In this document: one piece after another, positions 16,431-25,572 of the stretch | How positions within the stretch are numbered: the first letter of the stretch is position 1 | How the letters are laid out: every line of letters starts with the position of its first letter | Assembly (NCBI RefSeq): GCF_019931215.1 | Contig: NZ_JAIOUB010000001.1 | Span: forward strand, 1,023,955-1,087,954 | Length of the DNA: 64,000 bases | Direction of reading: 5' to 3' | DNA from: Alcanivorax limicola | GTDB taxonomy: Bacteria > Pseudomonadota > Gammaproteobacteria > Pseudomonadales > Alcanivoracaceae | Made by a program: the position numbers and the translations under genes | The notes under the pieces: generated by a model | The model's input: the letters and a program-made list of their open reading frames with translations, nothing else | Told to the model about the DNA's origin: nothing | The model's database searches: none

Positions 16431-17165
16431 ATGCAGGATATGACACCCATCGTCTGGATCAGTCATCGCGGTCTCAACGAACGCTACGCAGAAAATTCAC
16501 TGCTGGCGTTCCGCGCTGCGGTGGATGCCGGTTTCACCCATCTTGAGACCGACCTGCGCTGCACCAGCGACGGCCATCTGGTGCTGCATCATGATCCGCA
16601 CATGGGCCGCACGGCGGGTAACCCCGCCGCCATTCACACGCTGACGCTGGCCGAATTCCGCAATGCCCGTCTCGCCGATGGTCAGGTGCCGCCCCTGTTC
16701 ACTGAATTCGCCGAGCAGTTTGATCGCCAGTCATGGATTCTGGACATCAAGCCGGAGCGCGGTGCCGAGACCCTGAAACTGCTGCATGACTGGGCCCAGC
16801 GGCATGGCGCCGGTGGCTGGCTGACGCGCAAGGCCCGCTTTCTGTTGTGGGCACCGCAACACTATCCGTTGCTGGCCCGCTACTTCCCCGACGCCGTCAC
16901 CATGGCAGACCAGCGCGAATGCCGTCGCGCCGGCTTGTCGGTGCTGTGCGGCATGAGCCAGCTCGGCAATATCTGCCGCAACCGGACCTACTCGATTCCG
17001 CCACGCTACTTTGGCCTGAACCTGCTGCGACGGTCTGTGATTCGCGCCTATCAGCGCCACGGCGCCAGGGTGCTGGCGTTCCTGCCCGAGTCCCCTGCCG
17101 ACGTGGAGAAAGCATTGGCCAATGGCGCCAATGAAATACTGATCAACGGCCGGGCACCCTTGTGA
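16431..17165 (+). CDS. glycerophosphodiester phosphodiesterase family protein
   Basis: TIM-barrel enzyme of about 244 residues that hydrolyses glycerophosphodiesters to glycerol-3-phosphate and an alcohol. Metal and catalytic residues of the GDPD family are present: ISHRGLNERYAENS (His, Arg, Glu), HLETDLRCTSDGHLVLHHDP (Glu-x-Asp and the catalytic His) and ILDIKPE (Lys). The late strand that usually reads WTVN is VLAFLPES here, so substrate contacts may differ. There is no signal peptide, hence cytoplasmic, as for UgpQ. ATG 16431 and ATG 16440 are both possible starts. Confidence 0.82.
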   Translation: MQDMTPIVWISHRGLNERYAENSLLAFRAAVDAGFTHLETDLRCTSDGHLVLHHDPHMGRTAGNPAAIHTLTLAEFRNARLADGQVPPLFTEFAEQFDRQSWILDIKPERGAETLKLLHDWAQRHGAGGWLTRKARFLLWAPQHYPLLARYFPDAVTMADQRECRRAGLSVLCGMSQLGNICRNRTYSIPPRYFGLNLLRRSVIRAYQRHGARVLAFLPESPADVEKALANGANEILINGRAPL

Positions 17166-17295
17166 TTCACGTCCTTCCGCTGGCGTTGCTGTCATACTTT
17201 GTCATGTGTGATGCGCATACTCCTGTGCGGTGCCGCACATGAACATGCCGGGCCCTCGCCATGACGGATAAGCCATAAAAGGAAAGGTGGCAAAC

Positions 17296-18663
17296 ATGAA
17301 CCATCCCGCCAGACAGGTCGGTGACGACGACACCGATGACGACTGCATGAGCACGGACGATGCGGCAGCGCTGCTGACACGCTACCGTCATGTACGCGAC
17401 GCCTCGCTGGTTCATTGCGCGTCACTGCAAACGGAGGATTTCGGCCTGCAGGCGGTGCCGGAAACCAGTCCTGCAAAGTGGCACCTCGCCCATACCGCCT
17501 GGTTCTTCGAGACGTTTCTGTTACGTCCCTTTCTGCAAGGGTATACCGAGTACAACGCCGGCTATGCCTACTTGTTCAATTCCTATTACAACGGTGTCGG
17601 TGCCCAGTTTCCCCGTGCCGAACGGGGGCTGCTTTCACGCCCCACTGTGGAGGAGGTGATCCGGTATCGGGCTCATGTGGACCACGCCATGGCGCAGCTG
17701 CTGAACCAGCAGGATCATCGGGACATTGCGGTGATCCTGTCGCGCACACGGTTAGGCCTGCATCACGAGTACCAGCATCAGGAACTGCTGTTTACTGACC
17801 TCAAATACAATTTTCACTGCAACCCTCTTCTGCCCGCGTGGCAACCGGCGACACTCCCCGTCAGCGATACGCAGACGCCGCAAACCTGGCATCGCTTTGC
17901 TGGCGGGCTCTCCCACCTCGGCGTTGATGAAGAGCCGGATCAGTTCTGTTTCGATAACGAAACGCCGCGTCACCAGACGCTGCTGCAACCCTTTCGTCTG
18001 GCAACGCGTCCGCTGTGCAATGCCGAGGTGCTGGCCTTTATTGAGGATGGCGGCTATCGCAACCCGGCGCTCTGGCTGGCTGACGGCTGGGCCAGAGTGC
18101 AGGAGGGGCGCTGGCAACATCCGCTTTACTGGCAACAGGATGCTCACGGTGCCTGGCACAACTTTACCCTGCACGGGCTCCAGCCGCTGGACCCCGCCGC
18201 CACCGCCTGCCACCTCAGCGCCTACGAAGCCGATGCCCTGGCGCGCTGGGCGGGCGCCCGGCTGCCCACCGAAGCGGAGTGGGAACACGCCGCCAACAGC
18301 CAACTGGCTGCGCGCTCGCCCGCCGCATCGCCAGCGCTCAGCGGACATTTTCTGGATCAGGGCATGCGTCACCCGACCGCAGCCGCCGCCGACACCGGCC
18401 CGCTGCAGCAACTGTTCGGCAGCGTCTGGGAATGGACCGCCAACAGCTACAGCCCCTATCCGGGCTATCGCCCCGCAGCAGGCGCCATCGGTGAGTACAA
18501 CGGCAAATTCATGTGCAATCAGCTGGTGCTGCGCGGCGGCTCTTGTGTCAGTGCGCGGCAACATATTCGCCCCAGCTATCGCAACTTCTTCTACCCGGGT
18601 GATCGCTGGCAGTTCAGCGGTGTGCGCCTGGCCCGTGATGATCGTCCGGAGACTGCCAGATGA
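17296..18663 (+). CDS. egtB: ergothioneine biosynthesis protein EgtB (iron-dependent sulfoxide synthase)
   Basis: Joins a thiol donor to hercynine and forms the sulfoxide on the way to ergothioneine. The 455-residue protein starts at ATG 17296, with GGAAAGG about 8 nt upstream. An N-terminal DinB-like domain provides the iron ligands: WHLAHTAWFFE (His66) and HHEYQHQELL (His157 and His161). The C-terminal FGE-sulfatase domain shows RLPTEAEWE, LFGSVWEWTANSYSPYPGY and VLRGGSCVS. It overlaps egtD by 4 nt. No egtA, egtC or egtE is nearby, so the sulfur donor may be cysteine rather than glutamylcysteine. Confidence 0.9.
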   Translation: MNHPARQVGDDDTDDDCMSTDDAAALLTRYRHVRDASLVHCASLQTEDFGLQAVPETSPAKWHLAHTAWFFETFLLRPFLQGYTEYNAGYAYLFNSYYNGVGAQFPRAERGLLSRPTVEEVIRYRAHVDHAMAQLLNQQDHRDIAVILSRTRLGLHHEYQHQELLFTDLKYNFHCNPLLPAWQPATLPVSDTQTPQTWHRFAGGLSHLGVDEEPDQFCFDNETPRHQTLLQPFRLATRPLCNAEVLAFIEDGGYRNPALWLADGWARVQEGRWQHPLYWQQDAHGAWHNFTLHGLQPLDPAATACHLSAYEADALARWAGARLPTEAEWEHAANSQLAARSPAASPALSGHFLDQGMRHPTAAAADTGPLQQLFGSVWEWTANSYSPYPGYRPAAGAIGEYNGKFMCNQLVLRGGSCVSARQHIRPSYRNFFYPGDRWQFSGVRLARDDRPETAR

Positions 18664-19649
18664 CCCTTGCCACACGCGCGTCTGCCCGCAACGCACTGCC
18701 CGACTTCGTCGATCTGTCCACCGCCTCGGGCGACACCACGGCAGAAATACTGGCCGGGCTCAACGCCACACCCCGATGCATCAATCCGAAATTCTTTTAC
18801 GACAGCCATGGCTCAGCGCTGTTCGAACGCATCACGGCGCTGCCGGAGTACTATCCGACGCGGACAGAACGCGGCATTCTGAAGGCCTTCTCCCGACAGA
18901 TCGCGCAAGCAACCGGCACCCGCCGTGTGCTGATCGAACCCGGCGCTGGCAGCTGTGAAAAGGTGCGTTTGCTGTTACCCACCATGCAACCGGCAGCTTA
19001 TGTGCCCACGGACATCGCCGGTGACTTTCTGCATGCATCGGCGGAAAAACTGCGTTCGGAATTTCCGTGGCTGCCGGTCACGGCCATCCAGGCAGATTTC
19101 ACCGCCCTGACGGCGATGCCCGAGAGCCTGCCTGCGGGGCCGCGCTGTCTGTTCTATCCCGGCTCGACATTGGGCAACTTCCAGCGTGATGAAGCGCAGG
19201 CGTTTCTGTGCCAGGCCGCCACGCTTATCGGGGCCGGCGGTACACTGCTGATTGGCATTGATCTGCACAAGGAAACGGCCACGCTTGAAGCCGCTTACAA
19301 CGATAGCGCCGGCATCACGGCGGACTTCAACCTGAATATCCTGCGCCACCTCAATCAACTGCTGCCGGCCAATTTTGACCTGCGCGCGTTTCGCCATGTC
19401 GCGCACTATAATGAGGCAGAAAAGCGCATTGAAATGCACCTGGAGAGCCGGAAGGCGCAGCAGGTTGATTGCGCCGACATCACGATTACGCTGGATGCCG
19501 GCGAACGTTTGCTCACGGAGTATTCCTGCAAATACACTCGCGATGACTTTGCCCTGCTTGCGGATGCCGCAGGCTTGACGGTTCGGCACTGCTGGCAGGA
19601 CCCGGCCGGCATGTTCGCGGTATTTTGCCTGGCGCCCAGTGGCACTTGA
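18660..19649 (+). CDS. egtD: L-histidine N-alpha-methyltransferase EgtD
   Basis: S-adenosylmethionine-dependent enzyme that trimethylates histidine to hercynine, the first step of ergothioneine synthesis. It has 329 residues, typical for the family. Family features are INPKFFYDSHGSALFERITA, LPEYYPTRTERGIL, the SAM loop LIEPGAGSCEKVRLLL, FYPGSTLGNFQ, and the C-terminal EYSCKYTRDDF with substrate-contacting residues. The ATG overlaps the egtB stop (ATGA), so the pair is translationally coupled. The stop lies 55 nt before the coiled-coil gene. Confidence 0.93.
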   Translation: MTLATRASARNALPDFVDLSTASGDTTAEILAGLNATPRCINPKFFYDSHGSALFERITALPEYYPTRTERGILKAFSRQIAQATGTRRVLIEPGAGSCEKVRLLLPTMQPAAYVPTDIAGDFLHASAEKLRSEFPWLPVTAIQADFTALTAMPESLPAGPRCLFYPGSTLGNFQRDEAQAFLCQAATLIGAGGTLLIGIDLHKETATLEAAYNDSAGITADFNLNILRHLNQLLPANFDLRAFRHVAHYNEAEKRIEMHLESRKAQQVDCADITITLDAGERLLTEYSCKYTRDDFALLADAAGLTVRHCWQDPAGMFAVFCLAPSGT

Positions 19650-19704
19650 CCTGTCGACCCGGCTGGAGGAAGGTTAAGGAGTACGTTCTTATGGAGGTTG
19701 TCCG

Positions 19705-20001
19705 ATGCCGCACAGGAAGGAATATATCGAGCGCATCAAGCGCAAGCTGGATGAATGGGACGGCGAACTGGATCGTCTTGAGGACAAGGCAAAGCAGGCA
19801 CGCGATGAAGTGCAGCAACAGTGGGCAGAGCGTCGCCCGGAGCTTGAGCAGGTACTTCGCGATCTCGAGATGCGCGTCAAGAATGCCCATGACAGCGTCG
19901 AGGAAAACTGGGAAGAAACCCGCAGCAAACTTGAAAGTGGCTGGGAGCGCCTGTCCCGGGAACTGAAAACCGTGACTGACCGGCTATTCCCCGGGAACTG
20001 A
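19705..20001 (+). CDS. small coiled-coil protein, unknown function
   Basis: A 98-residue, highly charged protein with heptad-like spacing of Leu, Trp and Val along nearly its full length, predicted to be one long amphipathic coiled coil. No signal peptide or membrane helix is visible. ATG 19705 is well supported by TGGAGG about 8 nt upstream. It follows egtD by 55 nt and may share its transcript. I do not recognise a named family. A strong bidirectional hairpin terminator lies 64 nt after its stop. Confidence 0.65.
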   Translation: MPHRKEYIERIKRKLDEWDGELDRLEDKAKQARDEVQQQWAERRPELEQVLRDLEMRVKNAHDSVEENWEETRSKLESGWERLSRELKTVTDRLFPGN

Positions 20002-20064
20002 TCTTTTCAGGCCGCAACTGGCACACTGCCCGGAGCAACTCAGCGCACACGCGGCCAACACAAG

Positions 20065-20089
20065 CAGGGGCAGCATCATGCTGCCCCTG
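20065..20089. terminator. hairpin between convergent genes, probable bidirectional terminator
   Basis: A 25-nt palindrome with two 12-nt arms around a single central base (arm caggggcagcat). It lies between the ends of the coiled-coil gene and the BCCT transporter gene. The plus side continues gcattattt, a weak U-rich tail. Confidence 0.65.
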
Positions 20090-20093
20090 TGCA

Positions 20094-20121
20094 TTATTTG
20101 ATGTGTGTTATTTGATGTGTG
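20094..20121. repeat. 14-nt perfect tandem repeat at the end of the BCCT gene
   Basis: Two identical 14-nt units (ttatttgatgtgtg) at 20094 and 20108, followed by a third partial copy that contains the stop codon of the minus-strand BCCT gene. Confidence 0.9.
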
Positions 20122-21747
20122 TTATTTAAGACGCGGATTGCGCGTGACCAACCTGCGCCGGATGCGCTCTTCGGTATCGAGCTCGCTGAATTCATCCGTT
20201 TCGAAGATATCCCCACCCACTGGCGTTGCATCATTGCGATGATAAAGATTGAGCAGCATGTCCCGCCGATCACTGGAGAGCTCTCGCACCAGCACAATCA
20301 TGATCATGAACAGCACGATGGAGAACGGCAGCGCTGACACCAGCGACGCTGACTGCAACCCCCGCAGACCACTGGCCGCGATCAGCGTGATACATATCGC
20401 CGAAATCAGCACCCCCCAGCTCAGGCGCTTGTAAAGCGGCGGATTGAGAGACCCGTTATCCGTCATCTGCGCCACGATATAGGCTGCCGAATCCGCCGAG
20501 GTCACCAGGAAGATAAAGATCACCAGCAGCGTCAGCGCCGACAGCGCTGCGGTATAGGGCATGACCTCGTACATCCGGAACAGCCCGGATGTCACATCAC
20601 TGTCCACGGCTGCCGCCAGGTCCAGTGTTCCTTCAAGTTGCAGGAACATGGCATTGCCACCGAAAATCGCTATCCAGACGCACGCCAGCAGGGGCGGCAC
20701 GAACATGACACCGAATACGAATTCCTTGATGGTCCTGCCCCGGGATATCCGCGCGATAAACGTGCCGACAAACGGTGACCAGGCGATCACCCAGGCCCAG
20801 TAGAACACGGTGTATTCGTTCATCCAGCCGGAGCTGTCGCGGGGCGGCAAGGTCAGGCTCATCTGAATGAAGTTGCCCAGATACCCTGCCATGCCATGCA
20901 CAAACGTTTCGAGGATATAGATGGTGGGGCCGGAAATCAGCATGTAGGCGAGGAAGATCAGCACCAACGTCATGTTGATGTTACTGAGCACTTTGATCCC
21001 CCGATCCAGCCCCGAGTATGACGAAGCGGTGTACACCACAAACATGGCACTGAGAATCGCCGCTTTGGTCCAGAAATTATTGGCCCAGCCAAACTGGGAT
21101 TCGAGCCCGCCGTTCATTTGCAGCACGCCCAGCCCCAGGGAAGTGGCCACTCCCATTACCGTGGCAATCACCGCCAGCACATTGAGCCCGTCCATGATCG
21201 GCCGCGGTCGCTTCACGCTACGCAGCATCGGTTCCACCATATTCGAGACCAGCCCGGGGCGATCCTTGCGGAACTGAAAGAATGCAATGATCAGCCCCAC
21301 CAGCGTAAAGGCCGCCCACTGGTTGATCCCCCAGTGAAAGAAGCTGTACTGAAAGGCCAGCTCCGCTGCTGCTTCGGTGCCGGCTTCCGCCATGCCATGG
21401 GGTGGCGTCAGAAAATGCAGCATGGGTTCCGCCATGCCATAAAACACCAGGCCGACGCCGAAACCGGCAGACAGCAGCATGTTGATCCAGGAAAAGAAAC
21501 TGTAATCCGGCGCGCTGTCCTGGGGCCCCAGGCGAATCTTGCCGTAACGCCCCAGCGCTAGGTACAGCAGAAAAACGACGAAGATGAACACGGCCAGCAG
21601 ATAAAACCAGCCGAAGTAATGGCCCAGCGTTGCCAGGGCAACACCGGCGCCCCTGGCAAATTCAGCCGGAAAGGCGGCACCAAACAATACCAGCAAGAAA
21701 ATCAGACCCGCAGAAAGGAAATAAACGCGTTCCCTGGCAAACATCAC
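20122..21747 (-). CDS. BCCT family transporter (betaine/carnitine/choline type)
   Basis: Sodium- or proton-coupled importer of quaternary-ammonium solutes such as glycine betaine or choline. The 541 residues give about twelve membrane helices. Family landmarks are GFGVGLVFYGMAEPMLHF (helix 3 glycine-rich motif), the helix 8 segment FYWAWVIAWSPFVGTFIARI followed by SRGRTIKEF, and VTSADSAAYIVAQMTD. The charged C-terminal tail of about 50 residues may sense osmotic strength as in BetP relatives. Substrate cannot be fixed from sequence. No choline oxidation genes are nearby. It is convergent with the coiled-coil gene. Confidence 0.9.
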   Translation of the reverse strand: MMFARERVYFLSAGLIFLLVLFGAAFPAEFARGAGVALATLGHYFGWFYLLAVFIFVVFLLYLALGRYGKIRLGPQDSAPDYSFFSWINMLLSAGFGVGLVFYGMAEPMLHFLTPPHGMAEAGTEAAAELAFQYSFFHWGINQWAAFTLVGLIIAFFQFRKDRPGLVSNMVEPMLRSVKRPRPIMDGLNVLAVIATVMGVATSLGLGVLQMNGGLESQFGWANNFWTKAAILSAMFVVYTASSYSGLDRGIKVLSNINMTLVLIFLAYMLISGPTIYILETFVHGMAGYLGNFIQMSLTLPPRDSSGWMNEYTVFYWAWVIAWSPFVGTFIARISRGRTIKEFVFGVMFVPPLLACVWIAIFGGNAMFLQLEGTLDLAAAVDSDVTSGLFRMYEVMPYTAALSALTLLVIFIFLVTSADSAAYIVAQMTDNGSLNPPLYKRLSWGVLISAICITLIAASGLRGLQSASLVSALPFSIVLFMIMIVLVRELSSDRRDMLLNLYHRNDATPVGGDIFETDEFSELDTEERIRRRLVTRNPRLK

Positions 21748-21913
21748 ACCCCCGGTGGTGGTTGAGTCAAGCGCCGCAGCCCGGCGGAAGTGTCACAACC
21801 ATAGCGAAGCGGACAGCCGCTGGCCAGCCGTGACACCGCCTGATGCCGGTGCCACGGCGCGCCACGCTGCCGGAATCGCGCCGCCGACCACGACGCTCGC
21901 CGGGAATCGGGCG

Positions 21914-24073
21914 TTACACCGCGTCTGCCAATGCGTTGGCGCGCGCCACCGTTACCGGCACACCATTGAGCGCTGCATTGCCCGACAGCATGTCGATACG
22001 CTGGTCGTCGGTCAGATCATTGACGCTCACACCCGGGTGTTCTGCCGCAATCTGCTGACGAATACCGACGCGCTGATGCCCCCAGCCATGGGGCACGCTG
22101 ATCACACCAGGCATGATGTCCGCCGTGACTTCCGCCGCTACTTCGATACTGCCCACGCGGGATGTGATCAGTAGCAAATCGCCATCACTGACGCCCAGCG
22201 ATTGTGCGTGGGAAGGATGAATCATCGCGGTGCAGCGAGACTTGCCTTTCACCAGCCGGTGGCTGTTGTGCAGCCAGGAATTATTGCTGCGCACATGCCG
22301 CCGTCCGATCAGCAGAGGTTGTTCCGGCGCAATGGCATCATCCCCGAAGAAATGTCGCTCCACCCGCAACAGATCCGGCAGATAGAATTCCGTATGCAGA
22401 TGAATACGCTTGTCCGCATGTTTCAGGGCACCGGGCAAACTGCGTGTCAGCGGGCCCAGATCAATCCCGTGGGGATTACGGCGCAGCTTGCCCAGCGTCA
22501 GGCCACCAGGCCGCAAGCCGCGCCCCCAGGCGCCAAAACGCAGCATCATGGCGAGCAGGCCGCGCGGCCCCGTGCGCCCGAGCAGCGCGCGGGAAGCACG
22601 ATCACGCAGGTTTTTCGGTGGGTCCATGCGCTCGGCAAGCCCGAGATAAATCTGCCAGTCATGCAGGGCATCCTTCGGCGGACTGAACAGCGCATCGGCA
22701 TACCGTGCCGTGTTGCGCACCGCCAGCGTGTGGAAGATGACATCATAGTGCTCCCGCTCCAGCGGGCTGACCGGCGGCAGTATCAGGTCGGCATGGCGGT
22801 TGGTTTCATTCAGATAAAAATCGATGGCTACCATGAAATCCAGCGATGCAAACGCTTCGTCGAGTTGCACGCCGTTGGGCGTCGACAACACCGGGTTGCC
22901 CGCCACGGTGACCAGCGCACGAATACGCCCTTCACCCGGCGTCAGGATTTCCTCCGCCAGCGCCGACACCGGGAACTCACCACCGAAGTCCGGCAGCTGG
23001 CGCACGCGCGTGTGATTGCGCCCCAGACGCCCGGGCCCGGCGTGACTGAGTACATCCACCGCAGGGCGGGTAAACATCATGCCGCCCTCTTCATCCAGGC
23101 GGCCGGTCAACAGGTTGATGAGCATCACCAGATACTGACTGAGCAGCCCGAACTCCTGCACCGAGACGCCCATACGGCCGTAACAGACAGCGCGCTTCGC
23201 CGCGCAGAATGATGCGACCAACTGGCGAATCTCGCCAGCGTCCATGCCGGTCAGCGGTGCGACCCGCTCCGGCGTCCAGGGTGCGACAGCTTCCGGCAGC
23301 GCCTCGAGCCCGTCACACAGGGCCAGCACACGGCTGTCCTCGCGCACCAGCTTGTCGGCGAACAACACGTTGATCATGGCCAGCAGCAGCAACACATCCG
23401 TGCCCGGACGGATAAAATGATGGCTCGACGCAATGGCGGCGGTTTCCGTGCGGCGTGGATCAATGACCACCACTTTGCCGCCGCGCCCCTGAATGGCCTG
23501 CAGCCGTTTCTTCACGTTCGGCACGGTCATGATGCTGCCGTTGGAGGCAATCGGATTGGCGCCCAGAATCAGCATGAAATCCGTGCGGTCGATATCCGGC
23601 ACCGGAATCTTCAGCTGATGCCCGAACAAGTGGTGCGCCACAATGTGATGCGGCAACTGATCCACTGAGGTCGCTGAAAACCTGTTGCGGGTTTTCAGGC
23701 TGTTGTGCAGCAAGCGCCCCAGCAGCATCGCGCCCGTGTTGTGGACGTTCGGATTGCCAAGGTAGGACGCGACGGCGTTGCGGCCGTGCTCGGCCTGGAT
23801 CTTCTTCAGGCCTTCCGCCGCGCGATCCAGCGCCTCGGTCCAGCTGATTTCTTTCCAGCTGTCACCGACCCGCATCATCGGCCGCCGCAGACGATCCGGA
23901 TCTTCGTGGATATCTTTCAGCGCTACGGCTTTGGGGCAGATATGCCCCTGACTGAACGGGTCATCCTTGTCACCGCGAATGCTCTGGATCTTGCCATCCG
24001 CATGCGTGATTTCGATGCCACACATGGCTTCGCAGAGATTACAGGTACGGTAGTGGGTCTGTGTGTCGCTCAT
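21914..24073 (-). CDS. molybdopterin-dependent oxidoreductase (formate dehydrogenase-like superfamily)
   Basis: A 719-residue catalytic subunit of the Mo/W-bisMGD family. The N-terminus has a 4Fe-4S site (CNLCEAMCG and the later HICPKAV). Middle domains include the cofactor-binding segments LILGANPIASNGS and VVIDPRRTETA, and the C-terminal dinucleotide-binding domain carries RRHVRSNNSWLHN and SVPHGWGHQR. The stretch where a Cys or Sec metal ligand would lie reads SATSVDQLPHH, so Ser or Asp may replace it. There is no Tat signal, so it is cytoplasmic. Its ATG overlaps the amidase stop by 4 nt. The substrate is unknown. Confidence 0.85.
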   Translation of the reverse strand: MSDTQTHYRTCNLCEAMCGIEITHADGKIQSIRGDKDDPFSQGHICPKAVALKDIHEDPDRLRRPMMRVGDSWKEISWTEALDRAAEGLKKIQAEHGRNAVASYLGNPNVHNTGAMLLGRLLHNSLKTRNRFSATSVDQLPHHIVAHHLFGHQLKIPVPDIDRTDFMLILGANPIASNGSIMTVPNVKKRLQAIQGRGGKVVVIDPRRTETAAIASSHHFIRPGTDVLLLLAMINVLFADKLVREDSRVLALCDGLEALPEAVAPWTPERVAPLTGMDAGEIRQLVASFCAAKRAVCYGRMGVSVQEFGLLSQYLVMLINLLTGRLDEEGGMMFTRPAVDVLSHAGPGRLGRNHTRVRQLPDFGGEFPVSALAEEILTPGEGRIRALVTVAGNPVLSTPNGVQLDEAFASLDFMVAIDFYLNETNRHADLILPPVSPLEREHYDVIFHTLAVRNTARYADALFSPPKDALHDWQIYLGLAERMDPPKNLRDRASRALLGRTGPRGLLAMMLRFGAWGRGLRPGGLTLGKLRRNPHGIDLGPLTRSLPGALKHADKRIHLHTEFYLPDLLRVERHFFGDDAIAPEQPLLIGRRHVRSNNSWLHNSHRLVKGKSRCTAMIHPSHAQSLGVSDGDLLLITSRVGSIEVAAEVTADIMPGVISVPHGWGHQRVGIRQQIAAEHPGVSVNDLTDDQRIDMLSGNAALNGVPVTVARANALADAV

Positions 24074-25572
24074 GATGCCTCCTGAGGCAGCCGATCGAAC
24101 CAGGGACTGGCCTGTTCCAGCTGCGCCGCCAGACGCAGCAACTTGCCCTCGTCACCATGGTTGCCGACGAACTGCACGCCCAGCGGCAAGCCATTGCCGG
24201 ACACCGCATCGCACCAGTGCAGGGGCACGGACATGGCGGGCACACCGGTGACATTGGCCAGTTGGGTGAACGGGGTGTATTTCAGGTTTTCCTGCGCCAT
24301 GGTTTCCAGCATGCCGGACTTGAGAATCAGCCGCGAGGCACCGAGTCGCAAAATCACTTTGGAGGCCTGCTGCTGCCAGCGCGGTGTTGCCATGGCACCG
24401 ATTTTCGCTGGTGGCATGGCCAGTGTCGGCGTCATCAGGAAATCATGGTTCTGGAAGAAATTCGCCAGCTGGCGCATGTAGTCCTGAATACGCTGGCAGA
24501 TTTCCACATACTCGTTGCCGCGAATGCTGCGGCCAAACGCGGCCATGACCAGCGTATCGGGTTCGAACCCTTCATCGCCACACCCGGTCGCCTTGCGCAC
24601 CATATCCACTGTCGCGGCACAGTTGGCAAACCACAGCTTCAGCCAGTCCATGGTCAGCGCATCCATGTCGATGTGCGGCTCGGCCTCTACCACGATGTGG
24701 CCGAGGGACGTCAGCAAGCGCGCTGCATCCTCCACGGCACGCACGGCTTCCGGGTCCACAGGCGTGTTGATCGGCGAGCGGGAGGTAAACGCGATGCGCA
24801 GCTGACCGGGATCGCGTGTCACTTCCTCGATATAGGGACGCTCCGGCGGCGCCAGCCGGAACAGCGCGCCGTGCTCATCACCTTGCACCGCATCCAGCAG
24901 CGCGGCGCTGTCGCGCACGCTGCGGGTGACCGCGTGATTCATCGCCATGCCGTGCATGGCCTCGGTAAACTCCGGCCCCCAGGGCGTGCGCCCGCGCCCC
25001 GGCTTGAGGCCGAACAAACCGCAGCAGGCCGCCGGAATACGAATTGACCCACCCCCATCATTGGCGCCCGCCATGGGCACCGCGCCTGCCGCCACCAGCG
25101 CCGCCGAGCCCCCCGAAGAACCGCCCGGTGTGTGGTCGGTATGCCAGGGGTTGCGGGTCGCGCCGTAGGCGTCCGGCTCGGTGATGCCCTTGGCACCAAA
25201 CTCCGGCGTGTTGGTGCGGCCGAAGATCACCAGACCGGCAGCCAGCCAGCGCCGCACCAGCTCTGAATCCTCGGCGGGGCGATGGTCTGCCGCCTTGAGA
25301 CCCTGGCAGCCCATGTAGTGAGGCGCACCAGCCATATCCTGGAACAGATCCTTGGACAGCATGGGCACCCCGGCAAAGGGCCCGGACAAGGGCCCCGCCG
25401 CGCGCTTCCTGGCCTGCTCGAACAACGGATGGATCAGCGCGTTAAGCGCTGGATTCACCTGCTCGGTGCGACTGATGGCGATGTGCAGCAGCTCTTCTGC
25501 GGTGACATCCCCTTTTGCCACCAGCGCAGCCAGACCCAGCGCATCATGTTTGCGGTATTCATCAAAGTTCAT
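24070..25572 (-). CDS. amidase (amidase-signature family)
   Basis: Serine hydrolase of 500 residues that cleaves a carboxamide. The Ser-cisSer-Lys triad is visible: Lys in GVPMLSKDLFQD, the first Ser in HTPGGSSGGSAALVAAG and the catalytic Ser in GGGSIRIPAACCGLFGLKP. No signal peptide is present. It is the first gene of a two-gene unit; its stop overlaps the start of the molybdopterin oxidoreductase gene (ATGA), so the two products are made together. GatA is unlikely because gatB and gatC are absent and the start FDEYRKHDALGLAAL is typical of catabolic amidases. Confidence 0.87.
   Translation of the reverse strand: MNFDEYRKHDALGLAALVAKGDVTAEELLHIAISRTEQVNPALNALIHPLFEQARKRAAGPLSGPFAGVPMLSKDLFQDMAGAPHYMGCQGLKAADHRPAEDSELVRRWLAAGLVIFGRTNTPEFGAKGITEPDAYGATRNPWHTDHTPGGSSGGSAALVAAGAVPMAGANDGGGSIRIPAACCGLFGLKPGRGRTPWGPEFTEAMHGMAMNHAVTRSVRDSAALLDAVQGDEHGALFRLAPPERPYIEEVTRDPGQLRIAFTSRSPINTPVDPEAVRAVEDAARLLTSLGHIVVEAEPHIDMDALTMDWLKLWFANCAATVDMVRKATGCGDEGFEPDTLVMAAFGRSIRGNEYVEICQRIQDYMRQLANFFQNHDFLMTPTLAMPPAKIGAMATPRWQQQASKVILRLGASRLILKSGMLETMAQENLKYTPFTQLANVTGVPAMSVPLHWCDAVSGNGLPLGVQFVGNHGDEGKLLRLAAQLEQASPWFDRLPQEAS

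Noticed and set aside
17296-18663. OvoA or other selenoneine/ovothiol sulfoxide synthase instead of EgtB
   Set aside because: OvoA carries a fused methyltransferase domain, which is absent here, and egtD follows directly.
24070-25572. GatA subunit of the tRNA amidotransferase
   Set aside because: No gatB or gatC nearby; it is coupled to a molybdoenzyme gene and has a catabolic-amidase N-terminus.
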